A DNA stretch of 64,000 bases from the NCBI GenBank assembly GCA_965249955.1, contig OZ252261.1:3038001-3102000 (forward strand). Direction: 5' to 3'. The notes under the pieces were generated by a model. The model was given only the letters and a program-made list of their open reading frames with translations, searched no databases and was not told the origin of the DNA. This DNA is from SB11 sp965249955 (GTDB lineage: Bacteria; Bacteroidota; Bacteroidia; UBA8524). The translations under genes and the position numbers were made by a program. This document shows, piece by piece, positions 26,016 to 36,485 of the stretch. The number at the start of each line of letters is the position of its first letter. The stretch's first letter is position 1.

Positions 26016-26714
26016 ATGGCACGTTTAACCAAAAACCGCAAAAAACAATTAGAAGCCTTTGATTCTAAAAAGATATACTCTTTAGAAGAAGCTTCTACAA
26101 TAATAAAAAGTTTATCACTTACTAAGTTTGATTCATCAGTAGATCTTGATGTTCGCTTAGGAGTAGATCCTCGTAAAGCCAATCAAATGGTAAGGGGGGT
26201 AGCTGTATTACCACATGGTACCGGAAAAACAGTGCGTGTATTAGTATTATGTACGCCTGATAAAGAAGAAGAAGCACGTGAGGCCGGTGCCGACTACGTT
26301 GGGCTTGATGAATACATCACCAAAATTGAAGGCGGATGGACTGATGTTGATATTATCATCACCATGCCTACAGTTATGGCAAAATTAGGTAGACTTGGTA
26401 AAATACTAGGTCCACGTAACTTGATGCCTAACCCTAAATCTGGAACTGTTACGCTAGAAGTTGGAAAAGCGGTTAATGATGTAAAAGCTGGTAAAATCGA
26501 CTTTAAGGTTGATAAAACCGGTATCATCCACGCTTCGGTTGGGAAAGCTTCCTTCTCTCCTGAGCACCTTCGTGATAATGCAATTGAATTAATTCAAACA
26601 TTATCAAAACTAAAACCAGCCTCAGCTAAAGGTACATACTTTAAAAGCATTTACCTTTCAAGCACCATGAGTCCGGGAATTAATGTTGACACTAAATCAA
26701 TACCAGGTATTTAG
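26016..26714 (+). CDS. rplA: Ribosomal protein uL1
   Basis: A 232-residue L1 of the ribosomal L1 stalk. Conserved GKILGPRNLMPNPKSGTV is present near the middle, and the N-terminal basic segment LTKNRKKQLEAFD is typical. L1 represses its own L11-L1 mRNA in other bacteria; I did not identify the target structure here. Confidence 0.98.
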   Translation: MARLTKNRKKQLEAFDSKKIYSLEEASTIIKSLSLTKFDSSVDLDVRLGVDPRKANQMVRGVAVLPHGTGKTVRVLVLCTPDKEEEAREAGADYVGLDEYITKIEGGWTDVDIIITMPTVMAKLGRLGKILGPRNLMPNPKSGTVTLEVGKAVNDVKAGKIDFKVDKTGIIHASVGKASFSPEHLRDNAIELIQTLSKLKPASAKGTYFKSIYLSSTMSPGINVDTKSIPGI

Positions 26715-26750
26715 TATTTGGCGCATTGATTATTAAAACGTGAGAAACAG

Positions 26751-27278
26751 ATGAATAAGCAAGAAAAAGAGGCAATAGTTAACGAGTTAGCTGAACAGTT
26801 TCGTAATTATAAATTCGTTTATATTACTGATACAGCTAATTTAACTGCCGCTAAAGATAACAATCTTAGGCGCAGCTTACACAAGCACGGTATCAAGCTA
26901 AAAGTAGCCAAAAATACATTAATACGTAAGGCTATGGAAGTATCAGGAAACGATTATGGCGATTTACCTTCTATTTTAAAAGGTTCATCATCATTAATGT
27001 TTAGCGATGATGCAAAAATACCTGCCGTTGCCATTAAAGAATTCAGAAAATCAAGTGATAAGCCTGTACTAAAAGGTGCTTACATTGATACTGATATATT
27101 TATTGGTGATAAAGAGTTAGATACACTAACTAAACTGAAATCTAAAAACGAACTTATCGGCGAGGTTATCGGTTTATTACAATCTCCTGCAACTAATGTT
27201 ATTTCAGCATTGCAATCAGGCGGTAATAAATTGGCTGGTATAGTTAAAACATTACAAGAGCGTGAAAGCGCTGCATAA
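26751..27278 (+). CDS. rplJ: Ribosomal protein uL10
   Basis: A 175-residue L10: the N-terminal rRNA-binding domain (KQEKEAIVNELAEQF, KVAKNTLIRKAM) and a C-terminal helix region that carries L7/L12 dimers. It forms the base of the stalk that recruits elongation factors. It is 36 bases after rplA and 57 before rplL. Confidence 0.97.
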   Translation: MNKQEKEAIVNELAEQFRNYKFVYITDTANLTAAKDNNLRRSLHKHGIKLKVAKNTLIRKAMEVSGNDYGDLPSILKGSSSLMFSDDAKIPAVAIKEFRKSSDKPVLKGAYIDTDIFIGDKELDTLTKLKSKNELIGEVIGLLQSPATNVISALQSGGNKLAGIVKTLQERESAA

Positions 27279-27335
27279 CCAAAACAATTTTATAACAACA
27301 ATTTTAAACAAGAACAATTTTTAAAAATTAATACA

Positions 27336-27716
27336 ATGGCAGACTTAAAAGAATTCGCTGAACAATTAGTAAATCTTACAGTTAAAGAAGTTAACGAGTT
27401 AGCTCAGATTCTTAAAGACGAATACGGTATAGAGCCCGCTGCTGCTGCAGTTGCAGTTGCTGCTGGCCCTGCTGCTGGTGCTGATGCACCCGCAGAAGCT
27501 GCACAATCTGAATTTGATGTAATATTGAAATCAGCTGGTGGCGCAAAACTTAACGTAGTAAAACTTGTTAAAGATTTAACAGGTCTTGGCTTGAAAGAAG
27601 CTAAAGAATTGGTAGACGGTGCACCAAAAGCAGTTAAAGAAAAAGTTTCTAAAGAAGAAGCTGAATCTATTAAAGCTGCATTGGTAGAAGCCGGAGCCGA
27701 CGTTGAAGTTAAGTAA
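27336..27716 (+). CDS. rplL: Ribosomal protein bL12
   Basis: A 126-residue L7/L12: an N-terminal dimerisation domain, an Ala/Pro hinge (AAAAVAVAAGPAAGADAPAEAA, roughly 34-56), and the C-terminal factor-binding domain with LKEAKELVDGAPKAVKE. It is followed by a hairpin at 27738-27765 before rpoB. Confidence 0.98.
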   Translation: MADLKEFAEQLVNLTVKEVNELAQILKDEYGIEPAAAAVAVAAGPAAGADAPAEAAQSEFDVILKSAGGAKLNVVKLVKDLTGLGLKEAKELVDGAPKAVKEKVSKEEAESIKAALVEAGADVEVK

Positions 27717-27737
27717 TAACAACGGCATTTTTATAGC

Positions 27738-27765
27738 ATAGACCCCGGGTTTCCCGTGGGTCTAT
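27738..27765 (+). promoter_or_regulatory. Hairpin between rplL and rpoB (possible attenuator or processing site)
   Basis: ATAGACCCCGGG, a TTT loop and CCCGTGGGTCTAT form a 12-base-pair stem with one bulged T. No run of T follows, so full termination is unlikely. In E. coli the same junction has a partial terminator and an RNase III site; a like role here is inference from position. Confidence 0.5.
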
Positions 27766-27822
27766 TCCCATTTATATTCCACTATTTACTTTTCTACCTT
27801 TCATTTATTAAATTATATTCAC

Positions 27823-30800
27823 TTGGCAACAAACACAAACAACCAGGAAAGAATAAGTTTTGCAACTATAGAGCAGATAATAGCATATCCTGACTTTTTA
27901 GATGTACAACTTGAATCCTTCCGTGAGTTTTTTCAGCTAGAGACCTCATCTGAAAACCGCGCAAACGAAGGATTATACAAGGTTTTTAAAGAAAATTTCC
28001 CAATCTCTGATACGAGAAATATCTTCGTTTTAGAGTTTTTGGATTATTTTGTTGATCCACCGCGCTATACCATAGCTGAGTGTATTGAAAGGGGATTAAC
28101 CTATAGCGTACCCCTAAAAGCAAAACTTCGTTTATCTTGTAACGATAAAGATCACGAAGATTTTCAAACAATCGTTCAAGATGTATATTTGGGTACTATA
28201 CCCTATATGACTCCTAAAGGCACATTTATTATTAATGGTGCTGAAAGGGTTGTTGTATCACAACTACATAGGTCACCAGGTGTATTCTTTGGTCAGTCAT
28301 ACCATACCAACGGAACCAAGCTGTATTCAGCTAGGGTAATTCCTTTTAAAGGTTCTTGGATGGAGTTTGCTACCGACGTAAACAACGTGATGTATGCTTA
28401 CATCGACCGTAAAAAGAAATTCCCAGTTACTACCCTGCTTCGTGCTATCGGGTTTGAAACTGATAAAGACATTCTTAACATATTTGATCTTGCCGAAGAA
28501 GTTAAAGTAAGCAAATCAGGACTTAAAAAAGTGTTAGGTCGCAAACTTGCTGCCAGAGTGCTTCGCACTTGGGTAGAAGATTTTGTGGACGAGGATACCG
28601 GTGAAGTGGTGTCTATCGAGCGTAACGAAGTTATTGTTGAACGTGATGTAGTTTTAGAAGACGATCATATTGATTTGATAATAGACGCGGGTGTTAAAAG
28701 TATCATCTTAAGTAAAGAAGATACCGTAACAAACGATTTTGCTATTATATACAATACCCTACAAAAAGATACCTCAAACAACGGAAAAGAAGCTGTTGAG
28801 CATATCTATCGCCAATTGCGTAATACAGATCCGCCTGATGAAGAAACAGCGCGTGGTATTATCGAGCGTTTGTTCTTCTCAGACAAACGTTACGATTTAG
28901 GTGAAGTAGGTCGCTACCGTATCAACCGTAAACTAGAGATGGATATCTCTATGGATATAAGGGTACTTACCAAAGAAGATATTATTGCTATTATACAATA
29001 TCTAATTGCGTTAAGTAACTCTCGTGCAGATGTGGATGATATTGATCACTTAAGTAATCGTCGTGTTAGAACAGTTGGTGAGCAACTTTACTCTCAATTT
29101 GGAGTAGGTTTGGCTCGTATGGCACGTACCATTCGTGAACGTATGAACATACGTGATAACGAGGTATTTACCCCAACCGATTTGATTAATGCACGTACAT
29201 TATCTTCAGTAATCAACTCATTCTTTGGTACCAACCAGCTTTCGCAGTTTATGGATCAAACCAATCCATTGGCTGAGATTACCCACAAACGCCGTATGTC
29301 GGCACTTGGCCCGGGTGGTCTTTCGCGTGAGCGTGCTGGTTTCGAGGTTCGTGACGTTCACTATACCCACTACGGTAGGTTGTGTACTATCGAAACTCCA
29401 GAGGGACCTAATATTGGTTTGATATCTTCGCTTTGTGTTCACGCTAAAATTAACGGTATGGGCTTTATCGAAACTCCTTACCGTAAGGTGGTTGATGGTA
29501 AAGTGGCTGTTGATGAGCCTGTTGAATACTTAAGTGCTGAAGAAGAAGATCGTAAAACTATTGCACAAGCAAACTCATCAATAGATGAGGATGGCAATTT
29601 TGATACTGAAAAAGTAAAAGCAAGGTACGAAGGTGACTTCCCCATGGTTGATCCAGAAAAATTGGATTATATGGACGTTGCGCCAAACCAAATCGTATCT
29701 ATAGCAGCATCACTTATTCCCTTCTTAGAGCATGATGATGCCAACCGTGCGCTGATGGGCTCGAATATGCAACGTCAGGCAGTGCCATTGTTGCGCCCTG
29801 ATGCACCCATAGTAGGTACAGGTTTAGAGAAAAAAGTAGCAGTAGATTCTCGCACACTAGTAGTTGCCGAAGGCGATGGTGTTGTTGAGTATGCTGATGC
29901 GCTTGAAATTCGTATTAAGTATGAATATACTGAAGACGAAAATTTGGTAAGTTTCTCAGGCAGTACAAAAAGCTATCCGCTAATCAAATTTTTACGTACC
30001 AACCAAAATACTTGTGTAAACTTAAAACCTATTGTTCGCAAAGGTCAAAAAGTAACAGCAGGTCAACCATTGTGCGAAGGTTATGCAACCCGCGATGGAG
30101 AGTTAGCTTTGGGTAAAAACTTACAAGTGGCATTTATGCCATGGCAAGGGTACAACTTTGAGGATGCGATAGTAATATCAGAAAAAGTTGTTCGCGATGA
30201 TTGGTTTACCTCATTGCACGTTACTGAATACGAACTAGAAGTTCGTGATACTAAACGTGGTGAAGAAGAACTAACCAACGATATACCAAACGTTAGCGAA
30301 GAGGCTACAAGAAACCTTGACGAGAACGGACTTATCCGTGTAGGTGCTGAAGTAAACGAAGGTGATATACTAATTGGTAAAATTACACCTAAGGGTGAAA
30401 CTGAACCATCGCCTGAGGAAAAACTACTTCGTGCTATATTTGGTGATAAAGCGGGTGACGTGAAAGATGCGTCGCTTAAAGCACCACCATCAACCAACGG
30501 TATAGTTATTACCAAAAAACTGTTTGCCCGTATTAAAAAGGATAAAACAGCTAAAGGTGATGAAAAAACTAAAGTAGCTAAGTTAGAAGCCGACCATGAA
30601 AAAACAGTTGCATCTATTAAAAATACACTAATAGATAAACTGTTTACTATAGTAAACGGAAAAACATCACAAGGTGTAATAAATGTATACAACGAAGAGT
30701 TGATACCCAAAGGTGTTAAGTTCACTCAAAAGAACTTGGGCGATTTGGATTATACCAATGTAAATGCTGATAACTGGACTACTGATAAAGCTAAAAACCA

Positions 30801-31635
30801 ACTAATACAAAAAATATTAGTTAACTATAAAATAGCTGTAAACGAAGAAATATCACGTTTCCGCCGCAAACAATTTGCCCTAACCGTAGGTGATGAGTTA
30901 CCAACAGGCATTTTGAAACTTGCCAAAATATCAATTGCTAACAAGCGTAAGCTAAAAGTGGGTGATAAAATGGCAGGTCGTCACGGAAACAAGGGTATTG
31001 TTGCACGTATAGTTAGGGAAGAAGATATGCCTTTCTTACCTGATGGTACGCCTGTTGATATAGTATTGAACCCACTGGGTGTACCTTCGCGTATGAACCT
31101 TGGGCAGATATACGAAACCATTTTAGGATGGGCAGGTTTGAAATTGGGAGTAAAATTTGCTACTCCAATTTTTGATGGTGCAGCACCTAGCGAAATTGAT
31201 GCGTTTCTTTCAAAAGCAGAATTGCCGGCCAACGGACAAGTTCACTTGTACGATGGTTTGAGCGGTGAGCGTTTCCACCAACCAACCACAGTAGGCGTAA
31301 TTTATATGCTTAAACTAGGCCACATGGTTGATGATAAAATGCACGCACGTTCAATAGGGCCATACTCACTTATAACACAACAACCTTTGGGTGGTAAAGC
31401 TCAGTTTGGTGGTCAGCGTTTTGGTGAGATGGAGGTATGGGCACTTGAAGCATTTGGTGCATCAAACATATTGCAAGAAATACTTACCATTAAATCTGAT
31501 GATATAGTAGGTCGTGCAAAAACCTATGAAAGCATAGTAAAAGGTGATAACCTTCCACAACCGGGTATTCCTGAATCATTTAATGTATTGATGCATGAAT
31601 TGAGGGGACTTGGATTGGAAGTAACACTTGAGTAG
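27823..31635 (+). CDS. rpoB: RNA polymerase subunit beta
   Basis: The 1270-residue beta subunit. The rifampicin pocket is wild type in appearance (GTNQLSQFMDQTNPLAE, THKRRMSALGPGGLSRERAG), and the C-terminal region with KVGDKMAGRHGNKG and GGKAQFGGQRFGEMEVWAL is complete. The start is a TTG at 27823 (MATNTNNQERISF). It is 106 bases after rplL and 42 before rpoC. Confidence 0.99.
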   Translation: MATNTNNQERISFATIEQIIAYPDFLDVQLESFREFFQLETSSENRANEGLYKVFKENFPISDTRNIFVLEFLDYFVDPPRYTIAECIERGLTYSVPLKAKLRLSCNDKDHEDFQTIVQDVYLGTIPYMTPKGTFIINGAERVVVSQLHRSPGVFFGQSYHTNGTKLYSARVIPFKGSWMEFATDVNNVMYAYIDRKKKFPVTTLLRAIGFETDKDILNIFDLAEEVKVSKSGLKKVLGRKLAARVLRTWVEDFVDEDTGEVVSIERNEVIVERDVVLEDDHIDLIIDAGVKSIILSKEDTVTNDFAIIYNTLQKDTSNNGKEAVEHIYRQLRNTDPPDEETARGIIERLFFSDKRYDLGEVGRYRINRKLEMDISMDIRVLTKEDIIAIIQYLIALSNSRADVDDIDHLSNRRVRTVGEQLYSQFGVGLARMARTIRERMNIRDNEVFTPTDLINARTLSSVINSFFGTNQLSQFMDQTNPLAEITHKRRMSALGPGGLSRERAGFEVRDVHYTHYGRLCTIETPEGPNIGLISSLCVHAKINGMGFIETPYRKVVDGKVAVDEPVEYLSAEEEDRKTIAQANSSIDEDGNFDTEKVKARYEGDFPMVDPEKLDYMDVAPNQIVSIAASLIPFLEHDDANRALMGSNMQRQAVPLLRPDAPIVGTGLEKKVAVDSRTLVVAEGDGVVEYADALEIRIKYEYTEDENLVSFSGSTKSYPLIKFLRTNQNTCVNLKPIVRKGQKVTAGQPLCEGYATRDGELALGKNLQVAFMPWQGYNFEDAIVISEKVVRDDWFTSLHVTEYELEVRDTKRGEEELTNDIPNVSEEATRNLDENGLIRVGAEVNEGDILIGKITPKGETEPSPEEKLLRAIFGDKAGDVKDASLKAPPSTNGIVITKKLFARIKKDKTAKGDEKTKVAKLEADHEKTVASIKNTLIDKLFTIVNGKTSQGVINVYNEELIPKGVKFTQKNLGDLDYTNVNADNWTTDKAKNQLIQKILVNYKIAVNEEISRFRRKQFALTVGDELPTGILKLAKISIANKRKLKVGDKMAGRHGNKGIVARIVREEDMPFLPDGTPVDIVLNPLGVPSRMNLGQIYETILGWAGLKLGVKFATPIFDGAAPSEIDAFLSKAELPANGQVHLYDGLSGERFHQPTTVGVIYMLKLGHMVDDKMHARSIGPYSLITQQPLGGKAQFGGQRFGEMEVWALEAFGASNILQEILTIKSDDIVGRAKTYESIVKGDNLPQPGIPESFNVLMHELRGLGLEVTLE

Positions 31636-31677
31636 TATTTTTTAACAATTTCCATAACACTTTTGAAATATTGACGT

Positions 31678-34600
31678 ATGTCAGCTAAAAAAGATATAAA
31701 ATTAAAAGGTAATTTCACCAAAATACGCATAGGGTTATCATCACCTGAAACCATCTTGCAACGTTCGTTTGGCGAAGTAACAAAACCTGAAACCATTAAC
31801 TACCGCTCGTACAAACCAGAAATGGGCGGTTTGTTTTGCGAAAGGATTTTTGGCCCTACAAAAGACTACGAATGCCATTGCGGTAAATACAAACGTATAC
31901 GTTATAAAGGTATAGTTTGCGACCGTTGCGGTGTTGAGGTTACTGAAAAGAAAGTACGCCGCGAGCGTATGGGGCATATACAATTGGTAGTACCTGTGGC
32001 TCACATTTGGTACTTCCGTTCATTGCCTAATAAAATTGGTTATTTGCTAGGTTTGCCTACCAAAAAACTTGATATGATTATATACTATGAAAGGTATGTA
32101 GTTATACAAGCTGGTGTAAAAGCAGAAGATGGTGTAAACTATCTTGATTTCTTAACAGAAGAAGAATACTTAGATATTCTTGATGCTTTGCCAAAAGATA
32201 ACCAACACCTTGAAGATACTGACCCTAATAAATTCATCGCCAAAATGGGTGCTGAAGGTCTTTGGGAATTGTTATCAAGGATAAACTTAGATGAACTTTC
32301 ATATTCATTGCGTCACCAAGCCGCCAATGAAACATCACAACAACGTAAGCAAGAAGCCTTGAAACGTTTGAAAGTGATAGAAAGTTTCCGTAGTGCAAAC
32401 GTGGAAGTGGAAAATCGTCCGGAGTGGATGATTATGAAAATACTTCCTGTAATACCCCCAGAACTTCGTCCACTAGTTCCACTAGAAGGCGGACGTTTTG
32501 CAACATCAGATTTGAACGATTTATACCGTCGTGTTATCATCCGTAACAATCGTTTGAAACGCCTTATAGAGATTAAAGCTCCTGAGGTGATTTTGCGTAA
32601 CGAAAAAAGGATGTTGCAAGAAGCGGTGGATTCTTTATTAGATAATACCCGTCGTGCAAACGCAGTAAAATCAGATGGTAACCGTCCGTTGAAATCTTTA
32701 AGCGATATGCTTAAAGGTAAACAAGGTCGTTTCCGTCAAAACCTTTTGGGTAAAAGGGTCGATTATTCAGGCCGTTCAGTAATCGTTGTAGGTCCTAAAT
32801 TGGATATGCACGAGTGCGGTATACCTAAAGGTATGGCTGCTGAGTTATTCAAGCCATTTATCATTCGTAAACTGATTGAAAGAGGTATTGTAAAAACTGT
32901 AAAATCAGCTAAAAAAATAGTAGACCGTAAGGAAGCTGTAATTTGGGAGATACTTGAAAATATATTGAAAGCTCACCCGGTTATGCTAAACCGTGCTCCT
33001 ACACTGCACAGGTTAGGTATACAAGCCTTCCAACCAAAATTGGTTGAGGGTAAAGCTATACGCTTACATCCTTTGGTGTGTACAGGTTTTAACGCGGATT
33101 TTGACGGTGACCAAATGGCGGTTCACGTTCCTTTGGGACATGCGGCCATATTGGAAGCCCAAATATTAATGCTAGCCCCTCACAATATTTTAAACCCTGC
33201 AAACGGTGCTCCTATTTCAGTACCATCACAGGATATGGTGTTGGGTTTATATTACATAACCAAACTACGCAGAAACACTCCTGAAAAACCTGTTAAAGGT
33301 GAAGGTATTACCTTCTACGGAGCTGAAGAAGCTATTATAGCGCACAACGAAGGCCGTGTTGATTTACACGCCGTAGTAAAATGTAAAGTAATAGCACGCG
33401 AAGGCAAAGAATTGGTTGAAAAGATTGTAGAAACCAACGTTGGTAGAATAATCTTAAACCAATTTGTGCCTGAAGGTTTTGGCTACGTAAACCAATTGCT
33501 TACCAAAAAAGCACTTCGTGATATTATTGGCGAAATGGTAAGAGATTTTGGTGTGCAAAAAACAGCACGTTTCTTAGATGATATTAAAAACTTAGGTTTC
33601 CACTATGCATTTAAAGGTGGTTTATCATTTAACTTAGCGTATGTAAACATACCCGAAGAGAAAAACAAACTGATACAAAGTGCAAAAGATCAGGTAGAAG
33701 AAATTTGGAGTAACTACAATATGGGTTTCATTACCAATAACGAGCGTTACAACCAAGTTATTGATATCTGGACTCGTATCAACTCACGCATATCAGACAG
33801 CTTGCTAAAACACTTGAGCAACGAAGACCAAGGATTTAACCCCATTTTTATGATGTTAGATTCTGGAGCTAGGGGTTCAAAAGAGCAAATTCGTCAGCTG
33901 GGCGGTATGAGGGGATTGATGGCAAAACCACAGAAAAACGTTGGTGGTGGTACAGGTGAGATTATCGAGAACCCGATTATATCGAACTTTAAAGAAGGTC
34001 TTTCTGTACTAGAGTACTTTATCTCTACCCACGGTGCGCGAAAAGGTTTGGCCGATACGGCTCTTAAAACGGCGGATGCGGGTTACCTAACTCGTCGTTT
34101 GCATGATGTTGCTCAAGACGTTATTATTAACGAGAGGGATTGCGGTACTCTTAGGGGTATACCAACCTCAGCTCTTAAAGATAATGAGGATGTAGTAGAA
34201 AGCTTGTACGAACGTATTTTGGGACGTACTTGCCTATACGATATTGTTGACCCTGTAACCAAAGAAGTTTACTGCCCCGCAGGTACTGAATTGGATGAAG
34301 AGTTGGCCAAAATAATTGATGAATCAGCGGTTGATACAGTTGATATACGTTCGGTACTTACTTGTGAAGCCAAAAATGGTGTTTGCGGTAAATGCTACGG
34401 ACGTAACCTTGCCACAGGCCGTATGGTTCAAAGGGGTGAGGCTGTGGGTGTAATTGCTGCACAGTCAATTGGTGAACCGGGTACACAGCTTACACTTCGT
34501 ACCTTCCACGTGGGTGGTGCTGCATCAGGTTCGGCAACTGAATCACAATTGATAGCAAAATTTGGTGGTGTGGTTAAGTTTGAAGATATGCGTATCGTTC

Positions 34601-35955
34601 AGCTTGATCATAAAGACAATGTTACTGATGTAGTTTTAGGTCGTTCAGGCGAAGCTAAAATTATCGATGAGAAAACAGGTGCTACCATTATTAGCAATAA
34701 CATTCCTTATGGTGCTCATTTATCTGTAAAAGACGGACAGAAGGTTGAAAAAGGTGATGTAATTTGTACATGGGATCCTTTTAACGCCGCGATTCTTACT
34801 GATAATTCAGGTAAAATTTTGTTCGAAAACATCATTGAAGGTATCACCTTCCGTGAAGAAAGCGACGAACAAACAGGCCACAAAGAGAAAGTTACTATTG
34901 ATAGCAAGGATAAAACTAAAATCCCTTCTATTAAAATCGTAAACAAAAAAGGCGAGGTAGTAAAAGAATACAACATACCGGTAGGCTCTCATATTGTTAT
35001 TGATGACAAAGAGGAAGTTGAAGCCGGTAGAATTCTTGTAAAAATACCTCGTGTAACTTCTCGTAACCGAGATATTACGGGTGGTCTTCCACGTGTAACA
35101 GAGCTATTTGAAGCTCGTAATCCATCTAACCCTGCAGTTGTTACTGAAATTGACGGTGTAGTTAGCTATGGTGGTATTAAACGTGGTAACCGTGAGGTAT
35201 TGGTAGAATCTAAAGACGGTGAAGTACGCAAATACATGGTATCGTTATCAAAACACATTCTTGTGCAAGATAATGACTATGTAAAAGCAGGTGATCCGCT
35301 TAGTGATGGTGCCATTACTCCACAAGATATATTACGTATACAAGGCCCTAGTGCAGTACAACGCTATATAGTAAACAGAATCCAAGAGGTATACCGCTTA
35401 CAAGGGGTAAAAATCAACGATAAGCACGTGGAGGTGATTGTTCGCCAAATGATGCAAAAGGTTGAGGTTACCGATCCGGGTAATACCCGCTTCCTAGAAG
35501 GTGAGGCTGTAACAAGGCTTAACTTCTTAGCTGAGAACGATTGGATATACGACAAGCAAGTGGTAACCAATGCAGGTGCATCTAGCAATCTACGTGTTGG
35601 TCAAATTATCACCATGCGTAAACTTAGGGACGAGAACTCTATGCTAAAACGTAAAGATCTTGCCTTAGTAGAAGCAAGCCCTGCGGTTGCAGCAACAGCC
35701 CGTCCTGTAGTTATGGGTATTACCAAAGCATCTTTGGGTACACAAAGCTGGATGAGTGCGGCGTCGTTCCAAGAAACCACCAAAGTACTTAACGAAGCGG
35801 CTATTAGCGGTAAAGTTGATACATTGGCAGGTTTGAAAGAAAACGTAATTGTTGGTCACCTAATACCGGCAGGTACAGGTTTACGCGATTACGAAAAAAT
35901 GATAGTAGGCTCACAAGAAGAGTACGACATGTTAATGGCTACCAAAAACGACTAA
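31678..35955 (+). CDS. rpoC: RNA polymerase subunit beta'
   Basis: The 1425-residue beta' subunit. N-terminal zinc ligands Cys66, Cys68, Cys81 and Cys84 are visible, the catalytic magnesium loop NADFDGD is at 472-478, and the second zinc motif (CEAKNGVCGKCYG with an upstream Cys) is present. The bridge helix and trigger loop region (GEAVGVIAAQSIGEPGTQLTLRTFH) is intact. A terminator follows 26 bases after the stop, closing the operon. Confidence 0.99.
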   Translation: MSAKKDIKLKGNFTKIRIGLSSPETILQRSFGEVTKPETINYRSYKPEMGGLFCERIFGPTKDYECHCGKYKRIRYKGIVCDRCGVEVTEKKVRRERMGHIQLVVPVAHIWYFRSLPNKIGYLLGLPTKKLDMIIYYERYVVIQAGVKAEDGVNYLDFLTEEEYLDILDALPKDNQHLEDTDPNKFIAKMGAEGLWELLSRINLDELSYSLRHQAANETSQQRKQEALKRLKVIESFRSANVEVENRPEWMIMKILPVIPPELRPLVPLEGGRFATSDLNDLYRRVIIRNNRLKRLIEIKAPEVILRNEKRMLQEAVDSLLDNTRRANAVKSDGNRPLKSLSDMLKGKQGRFRQNLLGKRVDYSGRSVIVVGPKLDMHECGIPKGMAAELFKPFIIRKLIERGIVKTVKSAKKIVDRKEAVIWEILENILKAHPVMLNRAPTLHRLGIQAFQPKLVEGKAIRLHPLVCTGFNADFDGDQMAVHVPLGHAAILEAQILMLAPHNILNPANGAPISVPSQDMVLGLYYITKLRRNTPEKPVKGEGITFYGAEEAIIAHNEGRVDLHAVVKCKVIAREGKELVEKIVETNVGRIILNQFVPEGFGYVNQLLTKKALRDIIGEMVRDFGVQKTARFLDDIKNLGFHYAFKGGLSFNLAYVNIPEEKNKLIQSAKDQVEEIWSNYNMGFITNNERYNQVIDIWTRINSRISDSLLKHLSNEDQGFNPIFMMLDSGARGSKEQIRQLGGMRGLMAKPQKNVGGGTGEIIENPIISNFKEGLSVLEYFISTHGARKGLADTALKTADAGYLTRRLHDVAQDVIINERDCGTLRGIPTSALKDNEDVVESLYERILGRTCLYDIVDPVTKEVYCPAGTELDEELAKIIDESAVDTVDIRSVLTCEAKNGVCGKCYGRNLATGRMVQRGEAVGVIAAQSIGEPGTQLTLRTFHVGGAASGSATESQLIAKFGGVVKFEDMRIVQLDHKDNVTDVVLGRSGEAKIIDEKTGATIISNNIPYGAHLSVKDGQKVEKGDVICTWDPFNAAILTDNSGKILFENIIEGITFREESDEQTGHKEKVTIDSKDKTKIPSIKIVNKKGEVVKEYNIPVGSHIVIDDKEEVEAGRILVKIPRVTSRNRDITGGLPRVTELFEARNPSNPAVVTEIDGVVSYGGIKRGNREVLVESKDGEVRKYMVSLSKHILVQDNDYVKAGDPLSDGAITPQDILRIQGPSAVQRYIVNRIQEVYRLQGVKINDKHVEVIVRQMMQKVEVTDPGNTRFLEGEAVTRLNFLAENDWIYDKQVVTNAGASSNLRVGQIITMRKLRDENSMLKRKDLALVEASPAVAATARPVVMGITKASLGTQSWMSAASFQETTKVLNEAAISGKVDTLAGLKENVIVGHLIPAGTGLRDYEKMIVGSQEEYDMLMATKND

Positions 35956-35981
35956 TTAGCTGTTTAAATACAACACTATAC

Positions 35982-36009
35982 AAACCCACAGGCATTTGCC
36001 TGTGGGTTT
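35982..36009 (+). terminator. Terminator after rpoC
   Basis: AAACCCACAGGC (35982-35993), loop ATTT, then GCCTGTGGGTTT (35998-36009) and more T. A perfect 12-base stem with a T run. Confidence 0.92.
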
Positions 36010-36087
36010 TTTATTGGTATATTATGCTAACAAAGCCTGTATTATAACCCTCAATGCTTAGATTTGTATTAACTAAAAACTATTGTT

Positions 36088-36399
36088 ATGACTCAAGAAA
36101 ACTCACAACAAATTGATATAGAATTGGATGAAGAAGTAGCTGATGGTACCTACTCAAACCTTGCCATTATTACCCACTCACATTCAGAGTTTATTATAGA
36201 TTTTATACGCATGATGCCGGGCGTGCCCAAAGCAAAAGTAAAATCAAGGGTAATACTTACACCATCGCATGCCAAACGTTTGTTAATGGCTTTAAAAGAT
36301 AATATCGACAAGTTTGAAGATAACTTTGGCGAGGTAAATACCGATGAGCCTTACCCATCATTTCCACCGGGTTTTAGTGGCCCAGTAGGACAGGCATAA
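36088..36399 (+). CDS. DUF3467 protein
   Basis: A 103-residue acidic protein that I recognise as DUF3467, a small uncharacterised family found after rpoC in Bacteroidota and elsewhere. Visible marks are IDIELDEEVADGTYSNLAIITHS, FIIDFIRMMPGVPKAKVKSRVILTPSHAKRL and a C-terminal Pro/Gly tail. No catalytic residues or signal peptide are seen, so it is cytoplasmic. The function is unknown. It lies 132 bases after rpoC, beyond the terminator. Confidence 0.85.
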   Translation: MTQENSQQIDIELDEEVADGTYSNLAIITHSHSEFIIDFIRMMPGVPKAKVKSRVILTPSHAKRLLMALKDNIDKFEDNFGEVNTDEPYPSFPPGFSGPVGQA

Positions 36400-36485
36400 T
36401 TGTAAGTATTAATTTTTTGATTTTAGATTTATGAATGAGAATTATTTCTCTTTAATCTAAAACCATTATTCATAAATAATAAACT

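Noticed and set aside
29200..29440. Rifampicin-resistance changes in rpoB
   Set aside because: The residues at the usual resistance positions (in FMDQTNP, THKRR and SALGPGG) look wild type or neutral.
30081..30725. A 214-codon open frame antisense to rpoB
   Set aside because: It lies wholly within the well-conserved rpoB reading frame, has no start context or domain, and its composition is what the opposite strand of a coding region gives.
36421..36462. Hairpin between DUF3467 and surE (TTTTAGATT / AATCTAAAA)
   Set aside because: The stem is AT-only with a long loop and no T run, and such pairings are common in AT-rich spacers.
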